From Pantoea sp. Ap-967 (GTDB lineage: Bacteria > Pseudomonadota > Gammaproteobacteria > Pseudomonadales > Pseudomonadaceae), in NCBI RefSeq assembly GCF_011752565.1, contig NZ_VWXK01000002.1, positions 62,001-126,000 of the forward strand: DNA of 64,000 nt, given 5' to 3'. Of this stretch, positions 17,714 through 26,600 are shown one piece after another. A program made the translations under genes and the position numbers. The notes beneath the pieces were generated by a model that was not told where the DNA came from, searched no databases, and worked only from the letters and a program-made list of their open reading frames with translations. Every line of letters starts with the position of its first letter. Position 1 is the stretch's first letter.

Positions 17714-18388
17714 ATGCTGGAACACACGATCACGATTCCCCAGCGCGCACCGCGCGCCAAACGCCGCTCGCGCGCATGGCTGGCAGCGGCGGCGCTGCTG
17801 GCCTTGGCCGGCGTTGGCCTGTGGCAAGCCTGCGCCACCCAGGTGGCAGACCTGGGCAGTGTGCAGCAGATGCATGTCCACGGCGTCTACAGCGCCCTGG
17901 ACAACGACGAGGTGATCGTCCTGGTGCGCCATGCCGAGCGCTGCGACCGCTCCAACCATGCCTGCCTCAACGACCCCGCCGGTATCACCCGCGAAGGCAG
18001 CCAGGCTGCCGCCGCCGTGGGCGATGGCCTGCGCCGCCTGGGCCTGGCCGGCGCCGACACCCTGGCCAGCCCGGAGGTGCGCACCCAGCAGACCGCCGCG
18101 TTCGTCTTCGGCAAGCCCATCGAAACCCAGGACTGGCTGGCCCGTTGCGACGACACCTTTGCCCGTGCCGCCTTGGCGCACAAGCGCGAGGGCCACAACC
18201 TGGTGCTGGTCACCCACAGCGGCTGTATCGACTACCTGGAACGCCGGCTCGGCGTTGCCGGGGGCGACCGCTCGCCGGGCTACGCCAGCGCGCTGTTCAT
18301 CCGCAAAGGCAGCAACGGCAAGGCCGAACTGCTGGGGCAACTCAATCCCAACCAGTGGCAAGCACTGCTCAGCCAGACAGGGAAGTAA
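17714..18388 (+). CDS. Histidine phosphatase, Ais/PmrG-like
   Basis: 224 residues. A basic start (RAPRAKRRSR) precedes one membrane helix at about 21-40, so the catalytic part is probably periplasmic and membrane-anchored. VIVLVRHAERCDRSNHACL carries the Arg-His-x-Glu core of the histidine phosphatase superfamily (His73), and LVTHSGCIDYL supplies the second catalytic His. The Cys-containing RHAERCDRSNHACL form resembles Ais/PmrG, which removes phosphate from heptose II of the lipopolysaccharide core. A PAP2 phosphatase gene starts 3 bases after the stop, so both probably act on envelope phosphates. The link to LPS is from family likeness, not proven. Confidence 0.75.
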   Translation: MLEHTITIPQRAPRAKRRSRAWLAAAALLALAGVGLWQACATQVADLGSVQQMHVHGVYSALDNDEVIVLVRHAERCDRSNHACLNDPAGITREGSQAAAAVGDGLRRLGLAGADTLASPEVRTQQTAAFVFGKPIETQDWLARCDDTFARAALAHKREGHNLVLVTHSGCIDYLERRLGVAGGDRSPGYASALFIRKGSNGKAELLGQLNPNQWQALLSQTGK

Positions 18389-18390
18389 AC

Positions 18391-19212
18391 ATGCCTGCGC
18401 CATCACGCTCCGCGTTCTACCTCACCAACCTGGGGCTACCGCTGTTACTGGCGGTGGTCACCTTCCTGGCCTTCGACCTCACCGAGCTGGACCGCTGGCT
18501 CAGCAACCTGCTGCTCGACCCGGTCAGCGGGCAATTCCCGCTGCTGCACGATGCCTGGTTCGAAAAGGTCACCCACAAGTGGCCGCGCATCCTGCCGAAC
18601 TGGACGGGCGAAGCGGCGCTGATCGGTTCACTGCTATCGTTGATCTGGCCGTTGCTGGTCAAGTACCCCAATGCCTCGATCACCCGTGGGCTGAACAAGG
18701 CGCGCATCAGCCCGTTGCTGCAGTTCACCACCCGCTACCGGCGCGACCTGTTCTACGTGGTGGTGGCGTTCGCCCTGTGCACCACGGTGATTCACTACCT
18801 GAAAAGCCACACCAGCGTGTATTGCCCGGTGGAAACCACACTGTATGGCGGTAGCCAGGCGCGGGTGGAGTGGTACCAGAACTTCCGCTGGTTCAGCGAG
18901 GCCGGCGAAGGCCGCTGCTGGCCGGGCGGCCATGCGTCCAGTGGTTTCACCTTGATGGCCTTGTATTTCGTAGCCCTGCGCCACCGCTGGCAGCATGCGC
19001 GCACTTTACTGGTGGCGGTGTTGTTGATCGGTTTCGTCTACGGCACCACCCGTGTGCTGCAGGGTTGGCACTTCATGTCGCACACCTTCTGGGCCGGGAT
19101 ATTCGTGTGGTTCACCAGTTTCGCCAGCGCCTTGTGCTTCTATGGCCGCCCGGCCTTGCAGGCGCGACCGCACGCGGTTGCAGACAACCTGCGCGCAGGT
19201 GCCTATGCTTGA
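18391..19212 (+). CDS. PAP2-family membrane phosphatase (lipid A / undecaprenyl type)
   Basis: 273 residues with about six hydrophobic segments. The three PAP2 motifs are present in modified form: KSHTSVYCP, then CWPGGHASSGF, then TRVLQGWHFMSHTFWAG. The PGGH second motif (rather than PSGH) and a final His-x-x-x-His without the usual Asp occur in lipid A 1-phosphatase/kinase-like and related inner-membrane members. It would hydrolyse or transfer phosphate on a lipid such as undecaprenyl pyrophosphate or lipid A at the periplasmic face. GGAAGTAAAC precedes the start, and the gene is coupled to the Ais-like gene before it. A methyltransferase gene follows after 27 bases. Confidence 0.82.
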   Translation: MPAPSRSAFYLTNLGLPLLLAVVTFLAFDLTELDRWLSNLLLDPVSGQFPLLHDAWFEKVTHKWPRILPNWTGEAALIGSLLSLIWPLLVKYPNASITRGLNKARISPLLQFTTRYRRDLFYVVVAFALCTTVIHYLKSHTSVYCPVETTLYGGSQARVEWYQNFRWFSEAGEGRCWPGGHASSGFTLMALYFVALRHRWQHARTLLVAVLLIGFVYGTTRVLQGWHFMSHTFWAGIFVWFTSFASALCFYGRPALQARPHAVADNLRAGAYA

Positions 19213-19239
19213 GCAGCCCCCTTGCCCAGGAGCCTGCAC

Positions 19240-19902
19240 ATGCCCAACCCGGAAACCGCCCTGCTGAACAGCTGGCAACACAACGCCCAGGCCTGGATCG
19301 CAGCGGTACGCGGCGGCGCCATCGAAAGCCGCCAGCAAGTCACCGACCGGGCGATGCTGCTGGCGATTCTCGGCCGCCAGCCCGAACGGGTACTGGACCT
19401 GGGGTGTGGCGAGGGGTGGTTGCTGCGCGCACTGGCCGACCGCGGCATCGAGGCGGTGGGGGTGGATGGCGATGCCACGCTGGTGCAGGCAGCGCGCCAG
19501 GCGGGCTCGGCGCAGGTGTACCAGGCCAGCTATGAACAGCTGGCGGCGAGTGAGGTGAACATAGGCAGTGGCTATGACCTGATCTGCGCCAACTTCGCCC
19601 TTCTGCAGCAGGACATCATTCCCTTGCTGGCGGCCATGAAAGGGCTGTTGGTGGCTGATGGCGCCTTGGTGATCCAGACCTTGCACCCGTGGGGGGTGGC
19701 CGGTGGCGAGTACCAGGACGGGTGGCGTGAGGAGTCGTTTGCTGGGTTCAGTGGAAACTGGCGGCCCATGCCGTGGTATTTCCGCACCTTGGCCAGCTGG
19801 ATGAATGCGCTGGACATGGCGGGGTTTCGTTTGTTGAGCCTGCAAGAGCCACAGCACCCGCAGAGCCCGGTGCCGCAGTCGTTGCTGTTGGTTGCTCAGT
19901 AG
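19240..19902 (+). CDS. Class I SAM-dependent methyltransferase
   Basis: 220 residues. VLDLGCGEGWLLRAL is the SAM-binding motif I, AVGVDGDATLVQAA gives the acidic residue that holds the ribose, and YDLICANFALL is motif II/post II. The start ATG 19240 follows CCCAGGAGCCTGCAC; a TTG six codons earlier overlaps that ribosome site and is rejected. The substrate is not recognisable; proteins of this length and motif order methylate small molecules or tRNA. It lies 27 bases after the PAP2 gene and may be co-transcribed. A perfect inverted REP pair follows, and should end this transcript. Confidence 0.82.
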   Translation: MPNPETALLNSWQHNAQAWIAAVRGGAIESRQQVTDRAMLLAILGRQPERVLDLGCGEGWLLRALADRGIEAVGVDGDATLVQAARQAGSAQVYQASYEQLAASEVNIGSGYDLICANFALLQQDIIPLLAAMKGLLVADGALVIQTLHPWGVAGGEYQDGWREESFAGFSGNWRPMPWYFRTLASWMNALDMAGFRLLSLQEPQHPQSPVPQSLLLVAQ

Positions 19903-19915
19903 CCTGTGCGGGCCT

Positions 19916-19982
19916 CATCGCGAGCTTTGCTCGCTCCTACGGGATGACCGCAGCCTGGTAGGAGCGAGCAAAGCTCGCGATA
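19916..19982. repeat. Perfect inverted REP pair (GAGCGAGC core)
   Basis: ATCGCGAGCTTTGCTCGCTC plus CTAC (19917-19940) is matched without mismatch by GTAGGAGCGAGCAAAGCTCG plus CGAT (19958-19981), with a 17-base spacer. It sits between the methyltransferase stop and the DMT start and can form one 24-bp hairpin or two smaller REP hairpins. Confidence 0.9.
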
Positions 19983-20067
19983 CGCTGGCATGGGCGACAA
20001 GCCCCTTGAACTTCCCCGCTGCAACCCGCTAGCCTGCGCTCCCCCCTTCCCGGATGGACCCCGCACC

Positions 20068-20952
20068 ATGCAACCGCGTGACCTCGCCGCCTACCTGTTC
20101 CTGGCAATCGCCTGGGGCTTTTCCTTTCTGGTGGTGCTCAAGGTGGTGCACGCCTTTGGCTGGGTTGGCGCGGTGAGTTTTCGCGCATTGATTGCCGGGG
20201 GCACTCTGGCGGTGCTTGCCGCCCTGCTCGGCCGCGCCCTGCGCCTGCGCCCGTTGCTCAAACCGCTGACCGTGGTGGGCGCCACCACCGTGGCCGGGCA
20301 ATTGATCGGCCTGTCCTACGCCACCCCGCGCATCGGCACGGCCATGGCGGCGATCTTCGTCGCCAGCATCCCGCTGTTCTCGATGATGATCGGCCGGGTG
20401 TGGGGGCTGGAGAAAATTTCCCGCCAGGGCCTGGCCGGGCTGTTACTGGGCCTGCTGGGCATCGTCATGCTGGTGGGGTTCCCGGCGCAACCGGTGACCG
20501 AGGCCTTCATCCAGGGCTGCCTGGCCTCGCTGTTTGGCTGCGTGTGCGCAGCCTTTGGCAGCAATTACGCCAGCCTGCACCTGCGCGGGCAAGACCCCTG
20601 GACGGTGACCGGCGGTGCATTCCTGGCCGGAGGCTTGCTGACCTTGCCCTTGCTGCTGGTGGTGCCGGTGCCGACCGTGCCAGGGGCCGGCGACTGGCTC
20701 TACCTGCTGCTCAGTGGCGGCGTGATGAGCGCCACCACCTATGTGCTGTACTTCGGCCTGGTGGCACGCATCGGCGCCACCCGCACCATCAGCGTCGAGT
20801 TCGTGGTGACGTTGGTGGCCGTGGTGGTCGGCGCGCTGTTCCTCGGCGAAGCCTTGAGCGCGCTGCAGGCCGCAGGCGGCCTGGTGATCCTGCTGGGTTG
20901 CATGCTGGTGCTGGGCCTGCTGCCCAAGCGCGGCAAGCGCCTGCCCAGTTAA
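20068..20952 (+). CDS. EamA/DMT-superfamily transporter
   Basis: 294 residues with ten hydrophobic segments in two EamA repeats. LAIAWGFSFLVVLKVV is the typical first helix, and SRQGLAGLLLGLLGIVMLVG ends the first half. The second half closes with EFVVTLVAVVVGALFLGEAL, the characteristic last-helix segment with GEAL. Such proteins usually export amino acids or other small metabolites across the inner membrane. ATG 20068 is the first Met compatible with the helix start. The last four bases overlap the 3' end of the opposite SMP-30-like gene. Confidence 0.88.
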   Translation: MQPRDLAAYLFLAIAWGFSFLVVLKVVHAFGWVGAVSFRALIAGGTLAVLAALLGRALRLRPLLKPLTVVGATTVAGQLIGLSYATPRIGTAMAAIFVASIPLFSMMIGRVWGLEKISRQGLAGLLLGLLGIVMLVGFPAQPVTEAFIQGCLASLFGCVCAAFGSNYASLHLRGQDPWTVTGGAFLAGGLLTLPLLLVVPVPTVPGAGDWLYLLLSGGVMSATTYVLYFGLVARIGATRTISVEFVVTLVAVVVGALFLGEALSALQAAGGLVILLGCMLVLGLLPKRGKRLPS

Positions 20953-21827
20953 CGCTGGGCAGTGGCGTCGTCGGCCGGTGGGGTCAGGCGCAGCACCCGG
21001 TTGCGACCGCCTTCGGCGAGCAGGTAGCCGCCCTTGCCATCGGCCACGATCGACTGCGGCGCCTTGAGGAAGGTCAGCTCCACGTGCTGGGTGCCCTCGG
21101 CATCGATGCGCAGCAGGCGCGCGCGGTGGGTGTTGTCTTCGCTGATCCACAGGCCGCGCTGGTCGCACATCAGGAAAGTGGGGTGACGCAGGCCCTGGAC
21201 CACGACCGGGTCGTTGCCGTCGTCGGCCAAGGCGCGCACGATACCAGTGCCCTTTTCGGTATACAGCAGGCGACCGTCATGGCAGCGGGTCAGGCCTTCG
21301 GTTTCGCTGAGGCCCGAGCGCAGCACATCCAACTGGCCGGTCTGCCAGTCGTAGCGCATGAGCCGGCCATCGCCCTTGCGGTCTTCGATGGCAAAGAGGT
21401 GATCGCCGTCATTCCACAGGCCCTGCACGCTGAAGCCTTCGAACAAAGGTACGAACTGGCCGTCGCGGTACAAGGTGACAGGCGCCTGGCCGCCTTCCTG
21501 GCTGAACACCCAGCCGCCCTGGGCGGCAACCATGCCATCGGGTTTGGACAGGTTGTTCAGCAACACCACGCGGTCACCATGGGCGGTGATCTTGAGGATG
21601 CTGCCATGGCCATCGTCCAGCTCACGGCTGACCAGCAAGCTGCCATCGGCCTGCGGGAGCAGCGAGGCGGCCTTGTCCACGTCGCGGTGCAGCACCTCGA
21701 CCTCCCAACCCTTGGCGGCCTGCACCGGATAGAAGGATTGCCAGGCGAAAAAGCCCAGGGTGGCGGCCACCAGGCCGGCGGCGGCGGTCAAGGCGATGCG
21801 GGTGCTGCGCTGACGCAGGATGGGCAT
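20949..21827 (-). CDS. SMP-30/NHL-like beta-propeller protein, membrane-anchored
   Basis: 292 residues. An N-terminal hydrophobic segment at about 11-29 follows a basic start (MPILRQRSTRIAL), so the protein is anchored to or exported across the inner membrane. The rest forms repeated strands such as DGSLLVSRELDDGHGSILKI, LSKPDGMVAAQGGWVF, LSETEGLTRCHDGRLLYTEK and LKAPQSIVADGKGGYLLAEG, like gluconolactonase/SMP-30 and NHL propellers. Its substrate is unknown; a lactonase or sensor role is possible. It is divergent from the ureidoglycine aminohydrolase gene and shares a 216-base intergenic region with it. Confidence 0.75.
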   Translation of the reverse strand: MPILRQRSTRIALTAAAGLVAATLGFFAWQSFYPVQAAKGWEVEVLHRDVDKAASLLPQADGSLLVSRELDDGHGSILKITAHGDRVVLLNNLSKPDGMVAAQGGWVFSQEGGQAPVTLYRDGQFVPLFEGFSVQGLWNDGDHLFAIEDRKGDGRLMRYDWQTGQLDVLRSGLSETEGLTRCHDGRLLYTEKGTGIVRALADDGNDPVVVQGLRHPTFLMCDQRGLWISEDNTHRARLLRIDAEGTQHVELTFLKAPQSIVADGKGGYLLAEGGRNRVLRLTPPADDATAQR

Positions 21828-21914
21828 GGATTCTGGGCTCCTTTAGGTTGGGCAGGATCCTAGCAAGAGGATGTGAAAATTTTGTCATGGCCTGACATTG
21901 GCATTCAGTTACTG

Positions 21915-21935
21915 AATGTTGAGTATTTCAACATT
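21915..21935. promoter_or_regulatory. AATGTTGA/TCAACATT inverted repeat
   Basis: AATGTTGA (21915-21922) and TCAACATT (21928-21935) are perfect inverted arms around GTATT. The site lies about 110 bases upstream of the ureidoglycine aminohydrolase start and about 90 bases upstream of the divergent propeller gene. Size and spacing suit an IclR- or GntR-type dimer; no such regulator gene is adjacent. Confidence 0.45.
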
Positions 21936-22043
21936 TAATTTGTGGATGGAACGGCCGTCGCCCTATGCTGTTCGGGCATCCCCTGCACGCACCGGCCGGT
22001 GTGGTTCAAGGCATGGGGAGAGAACAACAAGTCGAGACCGTTC

Positions 22044-22880
22044 ATGTCGAATCACTCCTACTTCGCCCCCCACGGTGGGCACCCAGCTCAAACCGAGCTG
22101 CTGACTGACCGTGCCATGTTCACCGAAGCCTATGCCGTGATCCCCAAAGGCGTGATGCGTGACATCGTCACCAGCCACCTGCCGTTCTGGGACAAGATGC
22201 GCATGTGGGTCATCGCCCGCCCGCTGACCGGCTTTGCCGAAACCTTCTCCCAGTACATCGTCGAAGTGGCCCCGGAAGGCGGCAGCGAGCGCCCTGAGCT
22301 GGACCCGAACGCCGAAGCCGTGGTGTTCATCGTCGAAGGCGAGCTGGACATCACCGTCGAAGGCAAGCACCACACCCTGACCCCAGGCGGCTACGCCTTC
22401 CTGGCTCCGGGCGCCGAGTGGAGCCTGCGCAACAACAGCAAGGCCAACGTCACCTTCCACTGGCTGCGCAAGCACTACCAGAAAGTCGAAGGCCTGGCCG
22501 TGCCTGAGTCGTTCGTCACCCACCGCGACAACGCCACCGTCATCGAGATGCCGGGCACCGAAGGCCGCTGGGTCACCACCCGCTTCGTCGACATGGCCGA
22601 CATGCGCCACGACATGCACGTCAACATCGTCACCTTCCAGCCAGGCGGCGTGATTCCATTCGCCGAAACCCACGTGATGGAGCACGGCCTGTACGTGCTC
22701 GAAGGCAAGGCTGTGTACCGCCTGAACCAGGACTGGGTGGAAGTGGAAGCCGGCGACTTCATGTGGCTGCGCGCCTTCTGCCCGCAAGCGTGCTACGCCG
22801 GCGGCCCAGGCAAGTTCAGCTACCTGCTGTACAAGGACGTGAACCGCCACGTGCACCTGACCCTCAACCCGCAGCGTTGA
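22044..22880 (+). CDS. allE: (S)-ureidoglycine aminohydrolase (bicupin)
   Basis: 278 residues, the usual size. The protein begins MSNHSYFAPHGGHPAQTELL and contains RAMFTEAYAVIPKGVMRDIV, both typical of UGlyAH/YlbA. Two cupin barrels follow: the first with EAVVFIVEGELDITVEG and a PGGYAFLAPG turn, the second with HMEHGLYVLEG-like metal ligands (ETHVMEHGLYVLEGKAVY) and GDFMWLRAFCPQACYAGG. The enzyme uses Mn2+ to release ammonia from (S)-ureidoglycine, giving (S)-ureidoglycolate in the purine/allantoin pathway. It stands alone here, with no other allantoin genes beside it, though an NCS1 permease and a HyuB-type gene lie 13-22 kb away. ATG 22044 has only a weak ribosome site. Confidence 0.9.
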   Translation: MSNHSYFAPHGGHPAQTELLTDRAMFTEAYAVIPKGVMRDIVTSHLPFWDKMRMWVIARPLTGFAETFSQYIVEVAPEGGSERPELDPNAEAVVFIVEGELDITVEGKHHTLTPGGYAFLAPGAEWSLRNNSKANVTFHWLRKHYQKVEGLAVPESFVTHRDNATVIEMPGTEGRWVTTRFVDMADMRHDMHVNIVTFQPGGVIPFAETHVMEHGLYVLEGKAVYRLNQDWVEVEAGDFMWLRAFCPQACYAGGPGKFSYLLYKDVNRHVHLTLNPQR

Positions 22881-22886
22881 GCCATT

Positions 22887-22931
22887 GGGGCCGCGCTGCG
22901 GCCCATCGCGAGCTATGCTCGCTCCTACCAG
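22887..22931. repeat. REP element (GAGCGAGC class) after allE
   Basis: GGGGCCGCGCTGCGGCCC forms one small hairpin, then ATCGCGAGCTATGCTCGCTC with CTAC forms the REP hairpin. It begins a few bases after the stop codon and probably closes the transcript. Confidence 0.8.
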
Positions 22932-23024
22932 GGGCGTAGCTCGCATTGCGTTTCTGCCCCGCCTGGCAACTTCTCTGTTTGCCGCTCATACTTCAATAAC
23001 CTACCTCCACACATGGTGCACAGC

Positions 23025-23624
23025 ATGAACCGCTGCTTGCTGCTGGCCATCGTGCTGTTTTCAACCTGTGCCCTTGCCAGCGACGACTGGAAACTGGCCT
23101 ACGACCGCGAAGGCATACGTGTCTACCTGGCGTCCGCCAGCGACTCGCCCTACCAGCAATTTCGGGGTGTCAGCACCATGAAAGCCAGCGTGCGCACGCT
23201 CACCGACCTGCAGGAAAACCTGCGGGTGGCGTGCAAGTGGCTGTATGCCTGTGAACAGATGCGTTTGCTGGAAGTCGACGGCGACACCACCTGGGTGTAC
23301 CTGACCACCAACCTGCCTTGGCCGACATTGCCGCGCGACATCGTGCTGAAGGTCACCAGCGAGCGGCTCGATGACGGCACGCTGGTACGGCACCTGAGTG
23401 CCGACCCGCGCAAGGTGCCGGAGGAAAACGGGCTGATCCGCGTGCAGCGGCTCAGTGGCGAGTGGGTGATGAAACCCCTGGGCGAACGGCAAACCGAGGT
23501 GACCTACCAGTTGCAGGCCGACCCGGCCGGGGATGTGCCGGGGTGGTTGGCCAACCGGTTCGTGGTGGATGCACCGGTGGTGACCTTGAGAACGTTGAGG
23601 GCCGTGGCTGAGCGCCAGCCTTGA
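23025..23624 (+). CDS. START-domain-like lipid-binding protein, secreted
   Basis: 199 residues. MNRCLLLAIVLFSTCALA is a signal peptide, with cleavage likely before SDDWKLAYDREGIRVYL. The remainder follows the START/polyketide-cyclase pattern seen in many Pseudomonas proteins: QFRGVSTMKASVRTLTDL, then WLYACEQMRLLE, then a VYLTTNLPWPTLPRDIVL strand and a C-terminal helix with APVVTLRTLRAVA. It may bind a hydrophobic ligand in the periplasm; function is otherwise unknown. An in-frame ATG 12 bases earlier exists, but the signal peptide fits better from 23025. It converges with the giant exoprotein gene. Confidence 0.75.
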   Translation: MNRCLLLAIVLFSTCALASDDWKLAYDREGIRVYLASASDSPYQQFRGVSTMKASVRTLTDLQENLRVACKWLYACEQMRLLEVDGDTTWVYLTTNLPWPTLPRDIVLKVTSERLDDGTLVRHLSADPRKVPEENGLIRVQRLSGEWVMKPLGERQTEVTYQLQADPAGDVPGWLANRFVVDAPVVTLRTLRAVAERQP

Positions 23625-23643
23625 CGGCCCTTTCGCCGTAGCC

Positions 23644-26600
23644 TCAAAGCAACAGGTTACCCCGCTCCTCCTCGGTCAACTCCCCCCGCGCCCGCTCATC
23701 CAACTGCCCGGCCCCCAGCACCTGCACCGGGCTCTGGCGGTTGTACTGCGGGTTCAGGCTCGCGCCATCCTGCCCCGGCACCAGCCGCTCGCCACCAAAG
23801 CCCAGCACCCGCACAGTAATCACCGACGGCTGGCGCTGGCGTGCCGCTGCCTGCTGCTGGCGCCCCACCTCCTCTGCCGCCTGGGTTGCCGACGATGCCG
23901 CCGCACTGGCCGAGGCGATCGCCCCGGTGTTCACCGACGCCACCACCGGCATGCCCTTGGCATCGCCCTGCACCTGGATGTTGGCAGCGTTCACCACCTG
24001 CAGCGCGGCGATGTTGACGTTGCCCGACACGCGGATGCCCGCTTCGCCGGCATCGATGGTGCCCAGCGGCGCGATCAGGTCGATGTCCCCGGGCGCCACT
24101 TCGGCGATGGGGTTGAGCGTGGCGATACCGGCGCCGGTACTCGGCACCGACGGCGCCAGGGCAACGTTGCCCCACAGGTCGTAGGTGCGCTTGGGCGGTG
24201 TATACACCACGGTGGTTTTCGAGCCACGGCCGGCGTTGATGTCGCCTTCGGCCGACCAACCGAGGATCGAGCCGCCGAAGGTGGTCATGATGCGGCTCTG
24301 GCCCAGCAGGATGCTGCCTTGGGCATACAGCTGGATATCGCCACTGCCCTGGGTGATTACCCCCGCCGTGGACGGCGGCGCCTCGCCCTCGATGCCGAAC
24401 ACCTGCTGGCCACCTGGGGTGAGCACCTGGATATCGCCACCGAAATCGGTGTGGATACCCGCGCCGCCGTAGAAGGTGGCGTTGCCGCTGTAGCTGATCG
24501 GGTTGCCGGCCACGTCCTTTTCCGGGAACAGCGCGGCAATCGCCTGGCGGCCACGCAGGTAGCTGCCAGTGCGCGGGCCGTCGACGTCGGTGTACTCGCG
24601 GCCACCTTCACGCAGCTCGGCGAAGTACATCTGGCGGGCGAAGATGCGCTGCTGCTCGGCTGGCAGCGTGGCGAAGTAGGCCCGGGCCGCTTCGCTGTCG
24701 CCCTGGAAGGCGAAGCGCTCGCCCAGCCAGGTGACCAGCTCCTGGTCGTAGACCTTGGCGACCTTGTCGGGCTGGCTGGCCAGCGAGGCGCCAGTATCGA
24801 GCAGGTTGCTCGGGTTCAGGTAGCGCTCTAGCAGATTGCGGTAATCGGCCCCCTGCGCACCGGCACCGACCAGAACAGCGATGGAAGCCCCGTCATTGCC
24901 CGAACCACTGCCGTCGATGCGGCCAATGCTGTTGATCGACGCCTCTTGATAAGCAGAGCCGATGCCCTGCCCGGACTGGTACAGATCACGCCCGGCCACC
25001 ACTTCCAGTTGCCCAGGGCCGGCGACGTTGAACGTACTGAGGCGGATATCGCGCCCTGCACTGACCAATGAGACATCATTGCCATCACCGTGAATGATCA
25101 AGTTACCGGTGCTGGTAACCGGTCCCCAACTGGTGCTCAACACGCTATTGGTGGTGCGCGACGTTTGCAGCGGAACGCCTGCGTTGACGATGTCGCGCCC
25201 GGCCATGATGCGCACCGGGCCACTGCCTTGGTACAACGTGCGGCCGCTTAGTTCGTAGGTCAGGATCTCGCCTGTAGCCAGGCCGACGATATCGCCGTCC
25301 AACGCATAGAAACGCACCGGCGCCAGGGGGGCCACACCTTGGCTATAGGTATTGACGTCGTAGGTGTAAAGCGGGAAGTCGTTCGGCTCGCCTTGTAGAT
25401 CGGCATGCAGGTTGCCCGAAAGAATCGCGCCTCTTTCGCCAATGCCGGCAAACGCGGGGCGTTGCGGGGTGGCGATGGCCGAACTGTCGGTACCTGCCTG
25501 GCTGACCACGTAGCCACTGGCGTAAATGGAGTCACCGGCGAGCAGCTCAAGCGCGGTATTGAACGAAGGCGCAACCATCAGCGAATTGGGCGACGACGCC
25601 CCAATCCGCGTGCCTACTGCCGAGCTGCCGTAGTACAGGCTTCCATTGGCAGCCACTGCACTCAGCGCGGTCGGGTAGAAGATACGGCCATCATACACAG
25701 GCAAGTTGGTACTCGGGCTCGCGCCGTCTACAGTGACCACAGGCACCAGGTTGCCGCCTGAGCTCATCAAGCTTACCGACGTAGTCGGACGCCAGAGCGA
25801 GAACCAGCTGTAACCCTCGCTCGGATAGGTGATACCGTCATCACCCAGGTACGGCGAGGTATTGAAGGTAGACACACGGCCAGGGTCGCCGACGCCTTGC
25901 ACCACCATGTCGCCACGCGCCTGCAAGCGAACACCGCTATCGCCCACCATCAATGCCAACCCGCCCATGGCATTGGCGCGGCTTGAGGTATACGGGTCGT
26001 ACGCCCGCGACTCGTTGTTGTCATGGGCGACCGAGTAGCTGCCATAGAGCTGTTCCAGCACGCCGACACTTTGCGCGTCCACCTGCAACGCCCCGCGCAC
26101 GTTGACCAGCGTGCCTTGCAAGTCGATATCGGCCCGCGCTGAGCCGGCCGCCGCGTAACCGGGGTTGATGCCACCACCGACACGCAGGTTCAAGTCACCG
26201 CCGCCGGTTTGCACCAGACGCCCGTCAGCGTCGATCCGGCCGGAGCTGGCCACCACCAAGTCCAGGCCCTGGCTGCGCTCTACGTCGCTGTTCAGGGCAT
26301 TGCTGGCTTGCTGCAAGCCAGCAGCGCCGGTCACCCGGACGTCCAGATTGCCCCCGCCCAGCGTGCCGATACCGGTGAAACCCACCAGCCAGGGGTCTGT
26401 CGCGCTGGTGCTAGGTTGCTGTGCGTAGGTGCCGAAATTGATCCACCAGGCTGCCGGCGTATCGGCATCGCTTTGGCCTTGCCGCCACAGCCAGTTACCC
26501 ACCGAGGCCGTGGCTTGCTGCGGCCGCACACCGGAAGCACTGAGCTTGCTCGCCATCAGGTTGCCGAGCAGATCGCTGCCGGCCTCGACATACAGGTTGC

